Source: Candidatus Proelusimicrobium volucris | GTDB taxonomy: Bacteria; Elusimicrobiota; Elusimicrobia; Elusimicrobiales; Elusimicrobiaceae | Length of the DNA stretch: 64,000 bases | Assembly: GCA_944324665.1 (NCBI GenBank) | Contig: CALUXD010000001.1 | Coordinates: 124,001-188,000 of the forward strand | Reading direction: 5' to 3' | Shown: positions 32,610 through 41,911 of the stretch, piece after piece | Position numbering within the stretch: position 1 is the stretch's first letter | How the letters are laid out: every line of letters begins with the position of its first letter | Made by a program: the position numbers and the translations under genes | Notes under the pieces: model-generated | Told to the model about the DNA's origin: nothing | The model's database searches: none | What the model saw: the letters and a program-made list of their open reading frames with translations, nothing else

Positions 32610-33731
32610 CTAAAATTTGCGTCTGCTGTATTTGCCGTCCTCACAACAGATCACGCCGCCGACTTCCAAATTAAATAATATGCCGCTAAGCTCGCTTATC
32701 GGCATGGCTAAAGACATCGCCAAATCATCGGTACTCACGCTGGAAGATCCTATCGCCTCGATAACCTGCCGTTCAAGCGGAGGCAAATCCTCAAGCGGAG
32801 TCTTTTCTTCATTATAGAGTTTTTTAGTGTTAAGGCCAAGTTTTAAATTTAAAGGCAAAGTATCTATTATATCGCGCGCGTCCAATACCATAGCCGCGCC
32901 TTCCCTTATAAGATTGTTCGGCCCCGCGCTTTGCGGGCTGTCTATCGGGCCGGGCACCGCAAGGACGTCCTTGCCTTGCTCAAGCGCCATCTTGGCCGTT
33001 ATCAAAGCGCCCGATTTCACTTCGCCTTCCACCACTACCACCAATTTCGAAAACGCCGCTATAAGCCTGTTGCGCCGCGGGAAATGCTGCGCCAACGGCG
33101 GAGCGTCAAACGGGAGCTCCGATATTATAGCGCCGCCTCTATCCAATATACCGCGCGCAAGCTCCCTGTTCTCGGCGGGATAACAGCGCCCTATTCCAGT
33201 ACCTATCAAAGCCAGGGTAGGCTTGCCGTTTCGCACTGCGCTGGCGTGAACAACGGTATCAACACCCCTTGCCAAACCGCTGACCAAAACCGCACCCGAA
33301 AGCGCCAAATCCTCGCCCAGTTTTGCCGCCGCGCGCCTGCCGTAAGGCGTTATCTTCCTTGTGCCTACCATTCCCACATTGGCAGATCCGTCCGAAGGCA
33401 AAACTCCGCGCACGTACAAGGCCAAAGGCGGCTCCTTTATCGCCAAAAGTTCCTGCGGGTAATCAGGCTCGCCTTTAAAATATATACGTCCGTTTGCCTT
33501 TTCGGTCTTTTCAAATTCGGCCTCGGCGTTAAGCCTGGCGGCGGTATCCAAAAATTTGGACGCCGTTTCTATGCTTATCTTGCCTTCCTCGCTGAGGCGC
33601 TGAGCGCTTTGCTTCAATATCTCACACGGCGAGCCGAAAATATCCAAAAGCCTGCCAAGCCAATCCGCCCTTAAAAAGCTGAAGGCGTTTATCTTTAACA
33701 ATGCCAATTTTTCTTCGTACGAGAATTCCAT
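32610..33731 (-). CDS. dprA: DNA-processing protein DprA
   Basis: 373 residues. DprA binds incoming single-stranded DNA and loads RecA in natural transformation. N-terminal SAM/HhH-like region (~1-75), Rossmann-like DprA core with GMVGTRKITPYGRRAA and VSGLARGVDTVVHASAV, EGEVKSGALITAKMALEQG, and a C-terminal winged-helix (~310-373, DLPPLERQVIEAIG). Genes adjacent are comM and topA, and a prepilin peptidase is elsewhere in the window, so a transformation system is plausible. Confidence 0.94.
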   Translation of the reverse strand: MEFSYEEKLALLKINAFSFLRADWLGRLLDIFGSPCEILKQSAQRLSEEGKISIETASKFLDTAARLNAEAEFEKTEKANGRIYFKGEPDYPQELLAIKEPPLALYVRGVLPSDGSANVGMVGTRKITPYGRRAAAKLGEDLALSGAVLVSGLARGVDTVVHASAVRNGKPTLALIGTGIGRCYPAENRELARGILDRGGAIISELPFDAPPLAQHFPRRNRLIAAFSKLVVVVEGEVKSGALITAKMALEQGKDVLAVPGPIDSPQSAGPNNLIREGAAMVLDARDIIDTLPLNLKLGLNTKKLYNEEKTPLEDLPPLERQVIEAIGSSSVSTDDLAMSLAMPISELSGILFNLEVGGVICCEDGKYSRRKF

Positions 33732-33739
33732 AAATCAGC

Positions 33740-35278
33740 CTAAATGTCGCCCACGCCCTTCCTGTCGAACGGGCGGTATTGCATTACCTCTATTATATGC
33801 TCTTTTTTGATATCCTTGCTGCCCTGCAAATCGGCTATTGTGCGGGCCGTCTTCAAAATTTTATCTAAACTCCTGGCAGAAAGCCCCAGCTTTTTCATAG
33901 CAAGCTCAAGCACTTCCCCGCCGCCCGCAGGCAAAGGGCAATACTCCTTTATCTGGGCCGCGCTCATAAACGCGTTGGCCGTAACACCGCTGCCTTTAAA
34001 ACGCTCTTTTTGTATCTCGCGCGCCGCGCTTACCCTGGCCCTTATTTCCGCACTGCTTTCACCTTCGCTTTTCTTGTTCCAGTCTTTATAGTCCACCGGG
34101 TTTAGATTGACCGTTAAATCTATCCTGTCAAGCAGAGGCCCAGATACTTTTGCTTTGTAGCGGCTTATCTGCAAAGGCGTGCAGTTGCAAGTCTTGATAT
34201 TATGCCCGTGGTATCCGCACGGACAGGGATTCATCGCCGCTATTAAGGTGAACTTGGCCGGGAAAGTAAAAGTATCCTTCGCTCTGGATATTGTCACTTT
34301 AAAAGTTTCCAAGGGCTCTCTTAACACTTCAAGAGAAGTTCTCGAAAACTCCGCAAATTCGTCAAGGAACAATACCCCGTTGTGAGCCAAACTCACTTCG
34401 CCGGGGCGCGGATTTTGCCCGCCCCCTATCAAGGCTATATTGGAAATAGTATGATGCGGATCTCTGAACGGCCGCCCTTCTATCCGCCCGTTCTTGCCCA
34501 GAAGTTTGCAGACGGAATATATCTGTAAAATTTCCAATCTTTCTTCCTTGGTCAAAGGCGGAAGTATGCCCGCAAATCTTTTGGCCAACATACTTTTGCC
34601 TGTGCCCGGGGGGCCGACCAACAGAACATTATGCCCGCCCGCCGCGGCTATCTCCAGTGCGCGCTTGGCCAAAGCCTGGCCCTTAACCTCGTTAAAATCG
34701 CCCGAATTACATATATATTCGTCTGGGTTTTCTTCTTCCGAGCATACGCTTTCAAAAGGCTCTTTCCCCTCAAGCATATCCACCGTCTGCTTTAAATTCT
34801 TGACGCCGAACGCCGATATGCCCGCGTAAGAGGCTTCCGCCCCGTTGTCAAAAGGGATCACCGCTTTGGCGCGTCCCAGCTTCTTTAAAGATATCAACAT
34901 CGGCAATACGCCGCCGCAGGCGTGAGTTCTGCCGTTCAGACCCAGAGAACCTATAAATACGATTCCGCCCGCTTTTGAATATGCCTCTTTGCTTATTTGC
35001 CCGCTGGCGGCAAGTATCCCTAAAGCTATCGGCAAATCAAAATGAGCGCCGGCCTTCTTCAGCTCGGCCGGCGCTAGATTTACCGTTATCTTTTTTAAAG
35101 GGACTTCATATCCGCTGTTTCTTATCGCGGCCAGGACTCTGTCTTTGGCTTCCTTAACTTCCTGGTCGGGCAGCCCCACCAAAGAAAAAGAAGGCATACC
35201 CGCCGTTATATCCACCTCTACAGATACCAAAAAACCGTCCAAACCGTGAACACAGCTCGATACTATACTGGCTAACAT
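33740..35278 (-). CDS. comM: YifB/ComM-family AAA+ ATPase
   Basis: 512 residues. ComM is a hexameric helicase that helps branch migration during natural transformation. N-terminal Lon-like ChlI domain (~1-190) with VNLAPAELKKAGAHFDLP; Walker A GPPGTGKS at ~221; Walker B LFLDEFAEF; DRIDL; C-terminal Mg-chelatase domain with ARSLDKILKTARTIADL. A four-Cys element (CPCGYHGHNIKTC and CNC) sits in the ATPase region, as in the family. Separated from dprA by 8 bases, reinforcing a joint role. Confidence 0.94.
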   Translation of the reverse strand: MLASIVSSCVHGLDGFLVSVEVDITAGMPSFSLVGLPDQEVKEAKDRVLAAIRNSGYEVPLKKITVNLAPAELKKAGAHFDLPIALGILAASGQISKEAYSKAGGIVFIGSLGLNGRTHACGGVLPMLISLKKLGRAKAVIPFDNGAEASYAGISAFGVKNLKQTVDMLEGKEPFESVCSEEENPDEYICNSGDFNEVKGQALAKRALEIAAAGGHNVLLVGPPGTGKSMLAKRFAGILPPLTKEERLEILQIYSVCKLLGKNGRIEGRPFRDPHHTISNIALIGGGQNPRPGEVSLAHNGVLFLDEFAEFSRTSLEVLREPLETFKVTISRAKDTFTFPAKFTLIAAMNPCPCGYHGHNIKTCNCTPLQISRYKAKVSGPLLDRIDLTVNLNPVDYKDWNKKSEGESSAEIRARVSAAREIQKERFKGSGVTANAFMSAAQIKEYCPLPAGGGEVLELAMKKLGLSARSLDKILKTARTIADLQGSKDIKKEHIIEVMQYRPFDRKGVGDI

Positions 35279-35283
35279 ATCTT

Positions 35284-36387
35284 TTACAGGAAGCTCATCT
35301 CCACCACGTCAGGAGTTATCCTGTCTATCGAAAAATTGGAATAATATTTCCTGAGTATCTTGGCGGAAAATTCTTCCGCGTTGTTTATATTCGCCTGCAC
35401 CTCAAACGTAGCGTTGGAATTGGTGTACTTTATCAGATTAAAATCCTCCACCTCGCTTAACTGGCGCATTATGTTCTGCATCTCTTCCAAACGCTCTATC
35501 GTGTTGACATCGTTTACTATAAACTTGAAAGTCTTGGCCGAATTTACCGCCCTGTTTATCGGATCCGCCGTCTGAACAGCCGCGTTTTCGCAAGCGCCCG
35601 TCAAAGCTTTTTGCTGGGCTATGCTCAATACGCCGTCAAGCCCGCTGAAGCTGTCCGCCGTTTCCGCTATTACCTGATAGTTGCTGCTCGCTATTACTTT
35701 TATATTAGCTTTCGCTCTTACCGGTTTAAAAGAAGTCGTCAGCTGGGCCGCGCTTTCAAGCTCGCTCGCGCTCGCTTCGGCCAAGATAACGTATCTGGCG
35801 CCTTCCTTCTTGGCTTTATCTACTATCTGCGTATAATCTTCCAAATTGTTTTGACTTAAATTGCCGCCGTCTATCAAGACATAAGGATAATCCTTCAAAG
35901 CCTTATATATGCCTTGGCGGCAATACTGCTGCAGAGAAAGCTCCTCGTTGATAAGCTCCCTTGACGCTACAAAAATATTCGTCTTCTTTACGTAATCCGC
36001 GCTTTGCAGCTCCTTGATTTTGGCCGACAAATCGCTTACCAGCACCATTACCCGCGCCTCGCCGTAGAACTCTTCCCCTTTTCTGTACGAGGCTGTAAGA
36101 TAAGATTTCCTTATATAAGCATCGGGATTATCCAATATCTGGCTCTTTATCTCCGGCGGGAAAGCAACCGCGCTGTTGGAGGATAAAAACACCCTCGTCG
36201 CCCGCTCCAAAGCGTTAATTTCCGCCTGCTTAAGCACACGCTTCTTAAGTTCTGATTTGGAAATATCCTCGTATGGAACCGTCGCCGATGCCATTACGTA
36301 TTCCCCTGCGCCTTTAGGCCCTATATTAAAACGCTGACAGCCCGTAAAAAGCGCTAAAACGCATATCAAAATATAAAACTTTTTCAT
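35284..36387 (-). CDS. Lipoprotein with FlgT/LPP20-like N-terminal region, function unknown
   Basis: 367 residues. Lipobox LFTGC with Cys17 as the lipid anchor; ATG 36387 is favoured because AGAGG sits 5 bases upstream, whereas a GTG at 36393 has none. The region after the signal (ASATVPYEDISKSELKKRVLKQAEINA) looks like the start of FlgT/LPP20-type lipoproteins: a short strand followed by an R-x-x-A-x-x-x-A helix. A middle part (~130-250) with YVILAEASASELESA resembles the curli-type/TolB-N fold by eye. No flagellar genes are seen. It lies between the giant DnaA-like gene and comM with 5-9-base gaps. Confidence 0.62.
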   Translation of the reverse strand: MKKFYILICVLALFTGCQRFNIGPKGAGEYVMASATVPYEDISKSELKKRVLKQAEINALERATRVFLSSNSAVAFPPEIKSQILDNPDAYIRKSYLTASYRKGEEFYGEARVMVLVSDLSAKIKELQSADYVKKTNIFVASRELINEELSLQQYCRQGIYKALKDYPYVLIDGGNLSQNNLEDYTQIVDKAKKEGARYVILAEASASELESAAQLTTSFKPVRAKANIKVIASSNYQVIAETADSFSGLDGVLSIAQQKALTGACENAAVQTADPINRAVNSAKTFKFIVNDVNTIERLEEMQNIMRQLSEVEDFNLIKYTNSNATFEVQANINNAEEFSAKILRKYYSNFSIDRITPDVVEMSFL

Positions 36388-36396
36388 CTCCACCTC

Positions 36397-39300
36397 TTAT
36401 TTCAAAACGTCGCCCAATACTCTTACGTAGGCGCTGGGTTTTTTAATATTCTCCGCGTCTATTATGCCGCAGCGTATCATCATAACTTCAAGCATATGCG
36501 TAAGAATGTCATAGAAATTATCCCTTATCGATTCTTGGCACACCGACAGCGAAGGCCCCAAGATTATTGCACCCTTTAAGTTCTTATTGTCGCATATATT
36601 GGCTATCTTAAAGGCTGCGGAAATTATGTGATCAGTGGAATAAGAACTCTTCAGCGCGAAGTTAAACCCGCCCTTTATCCCCAGTTCCTTGGCCTTTTGC
36701 ATTACGCCAAATGCTATCCATTTGAACTTGTCGGCCTGATCTTGCGGATAGAAGAAGCCAAAACTGCCCCATTCGGTATTTTCACTCCTGTTTATGGTCA
36801 CTATATCGGCAAAATCCTTTGTAACGATTTCACTGGTTTCGTTCTCCCCGTTTACCGCAAGCATCTCGTTTAAAATTTGGTCGTAGGACATTTGTATCAA
36901 TCCGCTGTTGTTTATTCTGCGGCTTAATACCTTAGCCCTCTTGATATTACGCGCTATCGCGCCCAAGTTGGCTTTATCAAAAGTCAAAAAGCCTTGGGAC
37001 TGATTGTCGTTCAAACCAAGCTCCGCGTCCTCTATCATCTTGCCGTATATTTTGCTGAAATGCTGCTGACGCGGCGGTTTAAGTTCCGACACCCACCCTT
37101 GATCCAAACGGAATCTTACCAATTCCTCAAATCTGGCCAAACTCTCGGGCGGATATTTGGAAGAGATTAGAATCTGTTTCTTTTCCTGCAAGAATCTGTT
37201 GAGCACCCTGGATATAAACTCCCTGTTATGCTCGTTTACCGCAGTAAGATGGATATCGTCTATTATCAGCACTTCCACCGAAGAGAAGAAATCCTCCAAA
37301 TGCTTTATATTGCCTTCCTCGACGTATCTTTGTACGCCTCTGGAGAAGCGTACACCATTGGTAAAAAATATCTTTTCTTGGCCGATTCTCATCGCCAGTT
37401 CATAACCCATCGCGTTAAGGAAATGCGTTTTGCCCGTGCCGCTTTCGCCATATATCATAAACGGGTTATGCATCGTGCCTATATTGTCTATAACGCTCAT
37501 CGCCGTGGCATGTGCAAAACGGTTTGACGCCATATCCATCTTGTCAAAAGTAAATAAAGGATTTAAAGGTATTTCCAAGGGCCAGTTGTTCCTCTTATAA
37601 ACCTGCCCCGCCGAAACCAAAATCGTATGGTCTACCGCCGTAGCCGCGCGAGGAGCGGGGCTGGGCTTCTGCACCGACCTTTGTGCGCCGGGCGCCATGC
37701 CGGGGCGCTGTGCGGGATTGACCGCAGGTCTGGCCGCGCCGTTGGCGGCAGGCGCAACGGAAGGCCTGGGCTGAGCATTGGGAACCGTCGGTCTGGGCGC
37801 CGCGGGATTTACCCTGCCCGCAGGAGAAATAGGAGCTGAAGGCGCCTTCGGCGCACTTGGAATTCTTTGCCCCGGTATGGCGGGTTTTTCTATATTGTTA
37901 TTGTTATTATACGGATCTTGTGTCATATCAGCTTTTATCTCCCCTTTTACTATTTTTTGTTCTATTATTTCCTTAAAATCTTTGTCTTGCGAACTTTCCT
38001 TCTTTATCGACGGCGGCGTTTTAACCGCGTCCGGAAGGCTTATCGGAGGCGCCGGCGCAACGGGCTTCGGCCTTGACGGCGCGGGAGGCGCCGCCCGTTT
38101 TAATATCGGAGGACGAGGGGCTGACGGCTTAGCCATAGCCGCACCCGCCGCTGCTTTGGCAAAATCATTAACGACAGGCGCTTGTTCCTCTTCCTGAATA
38201 TCCACCTCATAAGCGGGATAGGCGCTTTCAGCGGCAGAATACTCCGCCTCAGGCGTATTTGACGAATGACCCAAAATTTCTTCCGCACCGGTATTGGGCT
38301 TTTCAAAGACGGATTGCGCCTCTTCTTCGTCCGGAGATATAATCTCCGCCGACTCTTTTTGCGTGCCGCCTTCAAAATACTCCTCGCCGGCCAATTCGGT
38401 TATATTGGTTTCGATTTCATCGGCGAATTCGGCCGCGTCCTCAAAAGCCGCGCTCATATCAAAAGCCTTCGGCTTAACTTCCGTGACGCGGGTATAACCT
38501 TTCTTTAAATCTATTATACTGCTCGTCTTAGAAGGATCTGCCGGAACATTATCTTCCAAAGGTTCGTACTCCGCGGATCTGCCTTTATCCTCAACGCTAT
38601 ATTCTTCTTCCAAAACCGAAGATCTTTCCTCTATGGCAGAATCCTTATCAAGCACTTGCTCTTCCGCGGTTATTGGGGCAGTTTCGTATTCCTTAACTGC
38701 ACCCTCCGTTTGCATAGCTTCTGCTTCTTGAGGCAAAACAGTATCTTTTTGCGTTTGGCTCTGCGGCAGAACATGTTCCTCAACGGCTGGCTCATTAACA
38801 ATAGCCGAAGCAACTATTTTCTCTTGTTCGCGATATTGCTCTTGTTTCAGCGGGGCCGCTATCTTCTCTTTATTCATGTTCGGAGCGGGTGGAACCGGCC
38901 TTATACTTTGTTGTTTAGGCACAAAAGCAGGTTTGGCTTTTACAAACTGAGGCTTTGGCCTTTCCGCATGGGCTTCCGCCTCACCCTGCGATACCGCAGC
39001 TTTATTGTGGGAAGTAAATATTAAAGGCGTCTGAGTTTTACTAACCTGCGTCGCCGTGGCTTTATTGTGGGCAGTAAATATTAAAGACGTCTGAGTTTTA
39101 CTAACCTGCGTCGCCGCGCCGCTTAAAATTTTACCTGTGGGTATATGGTTATTCCCCTGCGTTTCGGTTTTTATGTGTTCATTGGCGGCGGATAAAGGCT
39201 CTTGCTGATGGCTTTTCTCCGCGGGAATGGCTTGTTTTTCAAACGCTGCGGGGGCTGTTTCTTGTTCGGCAGGCTCTTGTTTCAAGGCAATATCAGCTTT

Positions 39301-41271
39301 ACTTTCTTCGTGTTGCGCGTTTAAAGTTTCATAAGAACCCTTCGCCTCAAATGCGGGCTTTTGTTTATCTTCGGCGCGTACGCTTGGCGCCGCGGACGAC
39401 TGTTCAAGAGGCGCCTCTTTTGGTTGTTCCTCCACAGAGGAAGATAAAATATTCGTCGGGACATCCAACAAATCGTCGAAATTGCCCAAAGGCTTTTTCC
39501 CGATTGAAGCCATATTGGCCGTATTGACGGTAGAGTTGGATTTTGTTTTGCCCGTGGTTGCAGGCACGCTTTGTATCATATCCTCGACTTTATTTTGTCC
39601 GCCGGTTTCTTCCGGGTCGGCATAAAATTCGCATATCGTTTCGGCCGCGAAAATGTCGTCAACCTGTATCTTGGGAGAAAAATTCTCGTCAACGGCCGGT
39701 GCCATTATTTCCTCTATGGGGACGGCCGCTTTGCCATTCGGCGCTATACTGTGGAAAGTGCTTCTGTTTACGGCGGTCCTTACCGTATTTTTTACGGGAG
39801 ATTTACCGGCATCTTCTTCTATTTTTTTACTGCCCAAATTCGCAAAAGGATTATATTCTTCTTTTTTAGCCGGCTCTGGCTTGGCTGTTTCTTGGGGCGG
39901 ATTGACAACGGCTTGTTCTTCCTCGGTATTAAAGGCGACCTCGTCCCGGCGTTGCGGCAAAACGGGGGCTTCCTGCCGCTTTTCCTGCTTCTTTAAATGC
40001 TCCCCAGCCGCAGCCGCGAATTTGCCGAAAAGTTTTCCAAAAAAACCGCCCGCTTTTGCTATCTTTTCCTGAACGCCGCCATGCGCTTTATTCTCCGCAG
40101 CATGGGGATCTCTCCCAACTGAAGCGGTGGTGTCTGCCCCGACGGAAGGCATATAATTGTTTCTGGGTTCCTGCACTTTGCGGGGCTCTTTCATAGGCTG
40201 TGCCTGCGCCTTCTTTTTGTAGGGATCCTCTATCAAGGTCTCTCTTTGACGAGCTTCATTGGCCAAGCCGCCCATAAGTTTTAAAGATTGCTGTTTCTGC
40301 GTCTTTACCGTATCCTCCGGATACTGCCCGCCGATAAGCGTCGCGATGCCCATGGTGGCGGTTTTGGTGCTTTTTTCGGGAGGGATGGTTCCGTCCTCTA
40401 TGTCGTAATTCTTTATATGGGTGCTCTCTGCGGAACTTAAATTGATAAATGTACCGTCCCCCACCTCACAGTCATTGTCAAGTTCTATACTCAAGGAATC
40501 GGCGCTGGCAAAATCTTGCTTTATGGAAAAATCACCTTCGGAAAGATGGACTTTTCCTTCTCCGCTGCGCTCCAAACCGAAAATATCTTCCGCGGAAACT
40601 TTAGTTTCCTCTTTAGGTTTCTTTATTTCTATAGGTTCGGTTCTCTTCTCGACAGGAGGCACCTGCGCCGTCCTCGGAGAATTTTCCCTTATCTCGGGTC
40701 GCTGCACCTCGCCGCGAAGCGCCGCCGAACTCTCAACCCCGCGCTTTAAAATTCCTGCGCTATTTTCTGCAACGATCTTCCTTTCGACAGCCCCCTGCCC
40801 CGGACGAACTACCTGCGCCCGCGGCACAACCGCAGGCCTGCTTGGAACGGAAGGAGCCGGTTTCTTGACGACAGGTCTGCTTGCCTGATAATCCGGTTCT
40901 TCAAAAACCTTAGCCCTGTTTATCTGCTCCTCCTTTACAGGCTCTTCCATAACCCGCCCCAATATCTCGGTAGCAGGAGAAATAGCATCCAAATTTACGT
41001 GCTTAGTCCGCTCGTTTATATCGCCCTCGATAACAACCTGCTGGGAAATCTCCTCTATCTTTATGCGGATCTTTTCCAACATACTGTCATCGGTGATATT
41101 GTACAGCTCAAAAACGTGGGTAAAGGGAGATACATTCTCATCTATAAGACGGCAAAAAGCCGACAGCTGATTGGATATCCGCTGTGCGGAGTCTTCGTCG
41201 CCTTGCACCAATAAAATATATACGGAATTTTCGGTAAGGGTATTCTCCCTTATTTCCCATCGTTTTATCAT
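36397..41271 (-). CDS. Giant 1624-residue protein with a C-terminal DnaA-like AAA+ module
   Basis: Residues ~1-110 form an ordered N-terminal domain (SVYILLVQGDEDSAQRISNQ...FTHVFELYNI). About 120-1200 is low-complexity sequence rich in Glu, Pro, Ala, Lys and Gln, including a 20-residue tandem repeat near 717-757 and Pro/Ala runs near 1100-1200. Residues ~1225-1440 are a DnaA-type AAA+ module: LNPLFTFDKM entry (as DnaA), Walker A GESGTGKTH (~1275), Walker B LIIDDIH (~1335), sensor-1 ISSKYPP, Arg finger VRFRLDQGW (~1383). A further ~150-residue domain follows. DnaA domain IV (the HTH with D-H-T-T-V) is absent, so it is not the initiator. No signal peptide or membrane span. Related small proteins are Hda/DnaC-like; the function here is unknown. 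Confidence 0.72.
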   Translation of the reverse strand: MIKRWEIRENTLTENSVYILLVQGDEDSAQRISNQLSAFCRLIDENVSPFTHVFELYNITDDSMLEKIRIKIEEISQQVVIEGDINERTKHVNLDAISPATEILGRVMEEPVKEEQINRAKVFEEPDYQASRPVVKKPAPSVPSRPAVVPRAQVVRPGQGAVERKIVAENSAGILKRGVESSAALRGEVQRPEIRENSPRTAQVPPVEKRTEPIEIKKPKEETKVSAEDIFGLERSGEGKVHLSEGDFSIKQDFASADSLSIELDNDCEVGDGTFINLSSAESTHIKNYDIEDGTIPPEKSTKTATMGIATLIGGQYPEDTVKTQKQQSLKLMGGLANEARQRETLIEDPYKKKAQAQPMKEPRKVQEPRNNYMPSVGADTTASVGRDPHAAENKAHGGVQEKIAKAGGFFGKLFGKFAAAAGEHLKKQEKRQEAPVLPQRRDEVAFNTEEEQAVVNPPQETAKPEPAKKEEYNPFANLGSKKIEEDAGKSPVKNTVRTAVNRSTFHSIAPNGKAAVPIEEIMAPAVDENFSPKIQVDDIFAAETICEFYADPEETGGQNKVEDMIQSVPATTGKTKSNSTVNTANMASIGKKPLGNFDDLLDVPTNILSSSVEEQPKEAPLEQSSAAPSVRAEDKQKPAFEAKGSYETLNAQHEESKADIALKQEPAEQETAPAAFEKQAIPAEKSHQQEPLSAANEHIKTETQGNNHIPTGKILSGAATQVSKTQTSLIFTAHNKATATQVSKTQTPLIFTSHNKAAVSQGEAEAHAERPKPQFVKAKPAFVPKQQSIRPVPPAPNMNKEKIAAPLKQEQYREQEKIVASAIVNEPAVEEHVLPQSQTQKDTVLPQEAEAMQTEGAVKEYETAPITAEEQVLDKDSAIEERSSVLEEEYSVEDKGRSAEYEPLEDNVPADPSKTSSIIDLKKGYTRVTEVKPKAFDMSAAFEDAAEFADEIETNITELAGEEYFEGGTQKESAEIISPDEEEAQSVFEKPNTGAEEILGHSSNTPEAEYSAAESAYPAYEVDIQEEEQAPVVNDFAKAAAGAAMAKPSAPRPPILKRAAPPAPSRPKPVAPAPPISLPDAVKTPPSIKKESSQDKDFKEIIEQKIVKGEIKADMTQDPYNNNNNIEKPAIPGQRIPSAPKAPSAPISPAGRVNPAAPRPTVPNAQPRPSVAPAANGAARPAVNPAQRPGMAPGAQRSVQKPSPAPRAATAVDHTILVSAGQVYKRNNWPLEIPLNPLFTFDKMDMASNRFAHATAMSVIDNIGTMHNPFMIYGESGTGKTHFLNAMGYELAMRIGQEKIFFTNGVRFSRGVQRYVEEGNIKHLEDFFSSVEVLIIDDIHLTAVNEHNREFISRVLNRFLQEKKQILISSKYPPESLARFEELVRFRLDQGWVSELKPPRQQHFSKIYGKMIEDAELGLNDNQSQGFLTFDKANLGAIARNIKRAKVLSRRINNSGLIQMSYDQILNEMLAVNGENETSEIVTKDFADIVTINRSENTEWGSFGFFYPQDQADKFKWIAFGVMQKAKELGIKGGFNFALKSSYSTDHIISAAFKIANICDNKNLKGAIILGPSLSVCQESIRDNFYDILTHMLEVMMIRCGIIDAENIKKPSAYVRVLGDVLK
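39001..39120. repeat. 60-bp tandem duplication inside the giant gene
   Basis: Positions 39001-39060 and 39061-39120 match at 56 of 60 bases by my count. The unit is in frame, so the protein carries a doubled 20-residue block (core TQVSKTQT-x-LIFT-x-HNKA), in the low-complexity part. A recent in-frame duplication by slippage is the simple explanation. Confidence 0.9.
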
Positions 41272-41274
41272 ATT

Positions 41275-41910
41275 CTAGTCCGTTACGATTTTAACGCCCG
41301 CGCTGGTTCCCAAACGGCTTGCGCCGGCCTCTATCATTTTCAAAGCGTCGGCTTTGCTTCTTATTCCGCCCGACGCCTTAACTTTTAAACCGGAGGCCTT
41401 AGCCATAAGTTTTACGTCCTCAGCTTTGGCACCCGCATCGGAAAACCCGGTCGACGTCTTTACAAAATCAACACCGCACTCGGCGCAGATCTTGCATACC
41501 GTTTCCTTTTCCTCGTCCGTAAGATAAGAGGTTTCTATTATAACTTTAAGGACCGTTCCCTCGCTCGCTTCGCGTACGGCCGAAATATCGTTGCGAACGA
41601 CGTCCAACATCCCGCTCTTTAACGCTCCAATGTTGATTACCATATCAACTTCTTCCGCGCCTTGCTTTATCGCCAAATTAGCCTCAAACGCTTTTACCGC
41701 GCTTTCATTGGCGCCAAGCGGAAAGCCTATCACCGTACACACTTTCACTCCGCTGCCTTTTAGCAAATCGCTGCACATACCTACCCAGAACGGGTTTACG
41801 CATACCGAAGCGAAACCGTAGCGCACAGCTTCGTCGCACAGCTTCGCGATGTCTTCCTTCGTCGCCGTAGCTTTAAGTATCGTATGATCTATATATTTTG
41901 CTAAGTTCAT
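41275..41910 (-). CDS. deoC: Deoxyribose-phosphate aldolase
   Basis: Class I aldolase splitting 2-deoxyribose-5-phosphate into glyceraldehyde-3-phosphate and acetaldehyde. 211 residues, TIM barrel. Motifs: [10 protein letters not shown] at the N-terminus, [21 protein letters not shown], and FVKTSTGF with the Schiff-base Lys. Downstream partner tpiA handles the triose product. It starts 1 base after tpiA ends and ends 3 bases before the giant gene. Confidence 0.95.
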   Translation of the reverse strand: MNLAKYIDHTILKATATKEDIAKLCDEAVRYGFASVCVNPFWVGMCSDLLKGSGVKVCTVIGFPLGANESAVKAFEANLAIKQGAEEVDMVINIGALKSGMLDVVRNDISAVREASEGTVLKVIIETSYLTDEEKETVCKICAECGVDFVKTSTGFSDAGAKAEDVKLMAKASGLKVKASGGIRSKADALKMIEAGASRLGTSAGVKIVTD

Positions 41911-41911
41911 A

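Noticed and set aside
36397-41271. The giant gene as the replication initiator dnaA, with an origin nearby
   Set aside because: No DnaA domain IV and no cluster of TTATCCACA boxes was seen around it.
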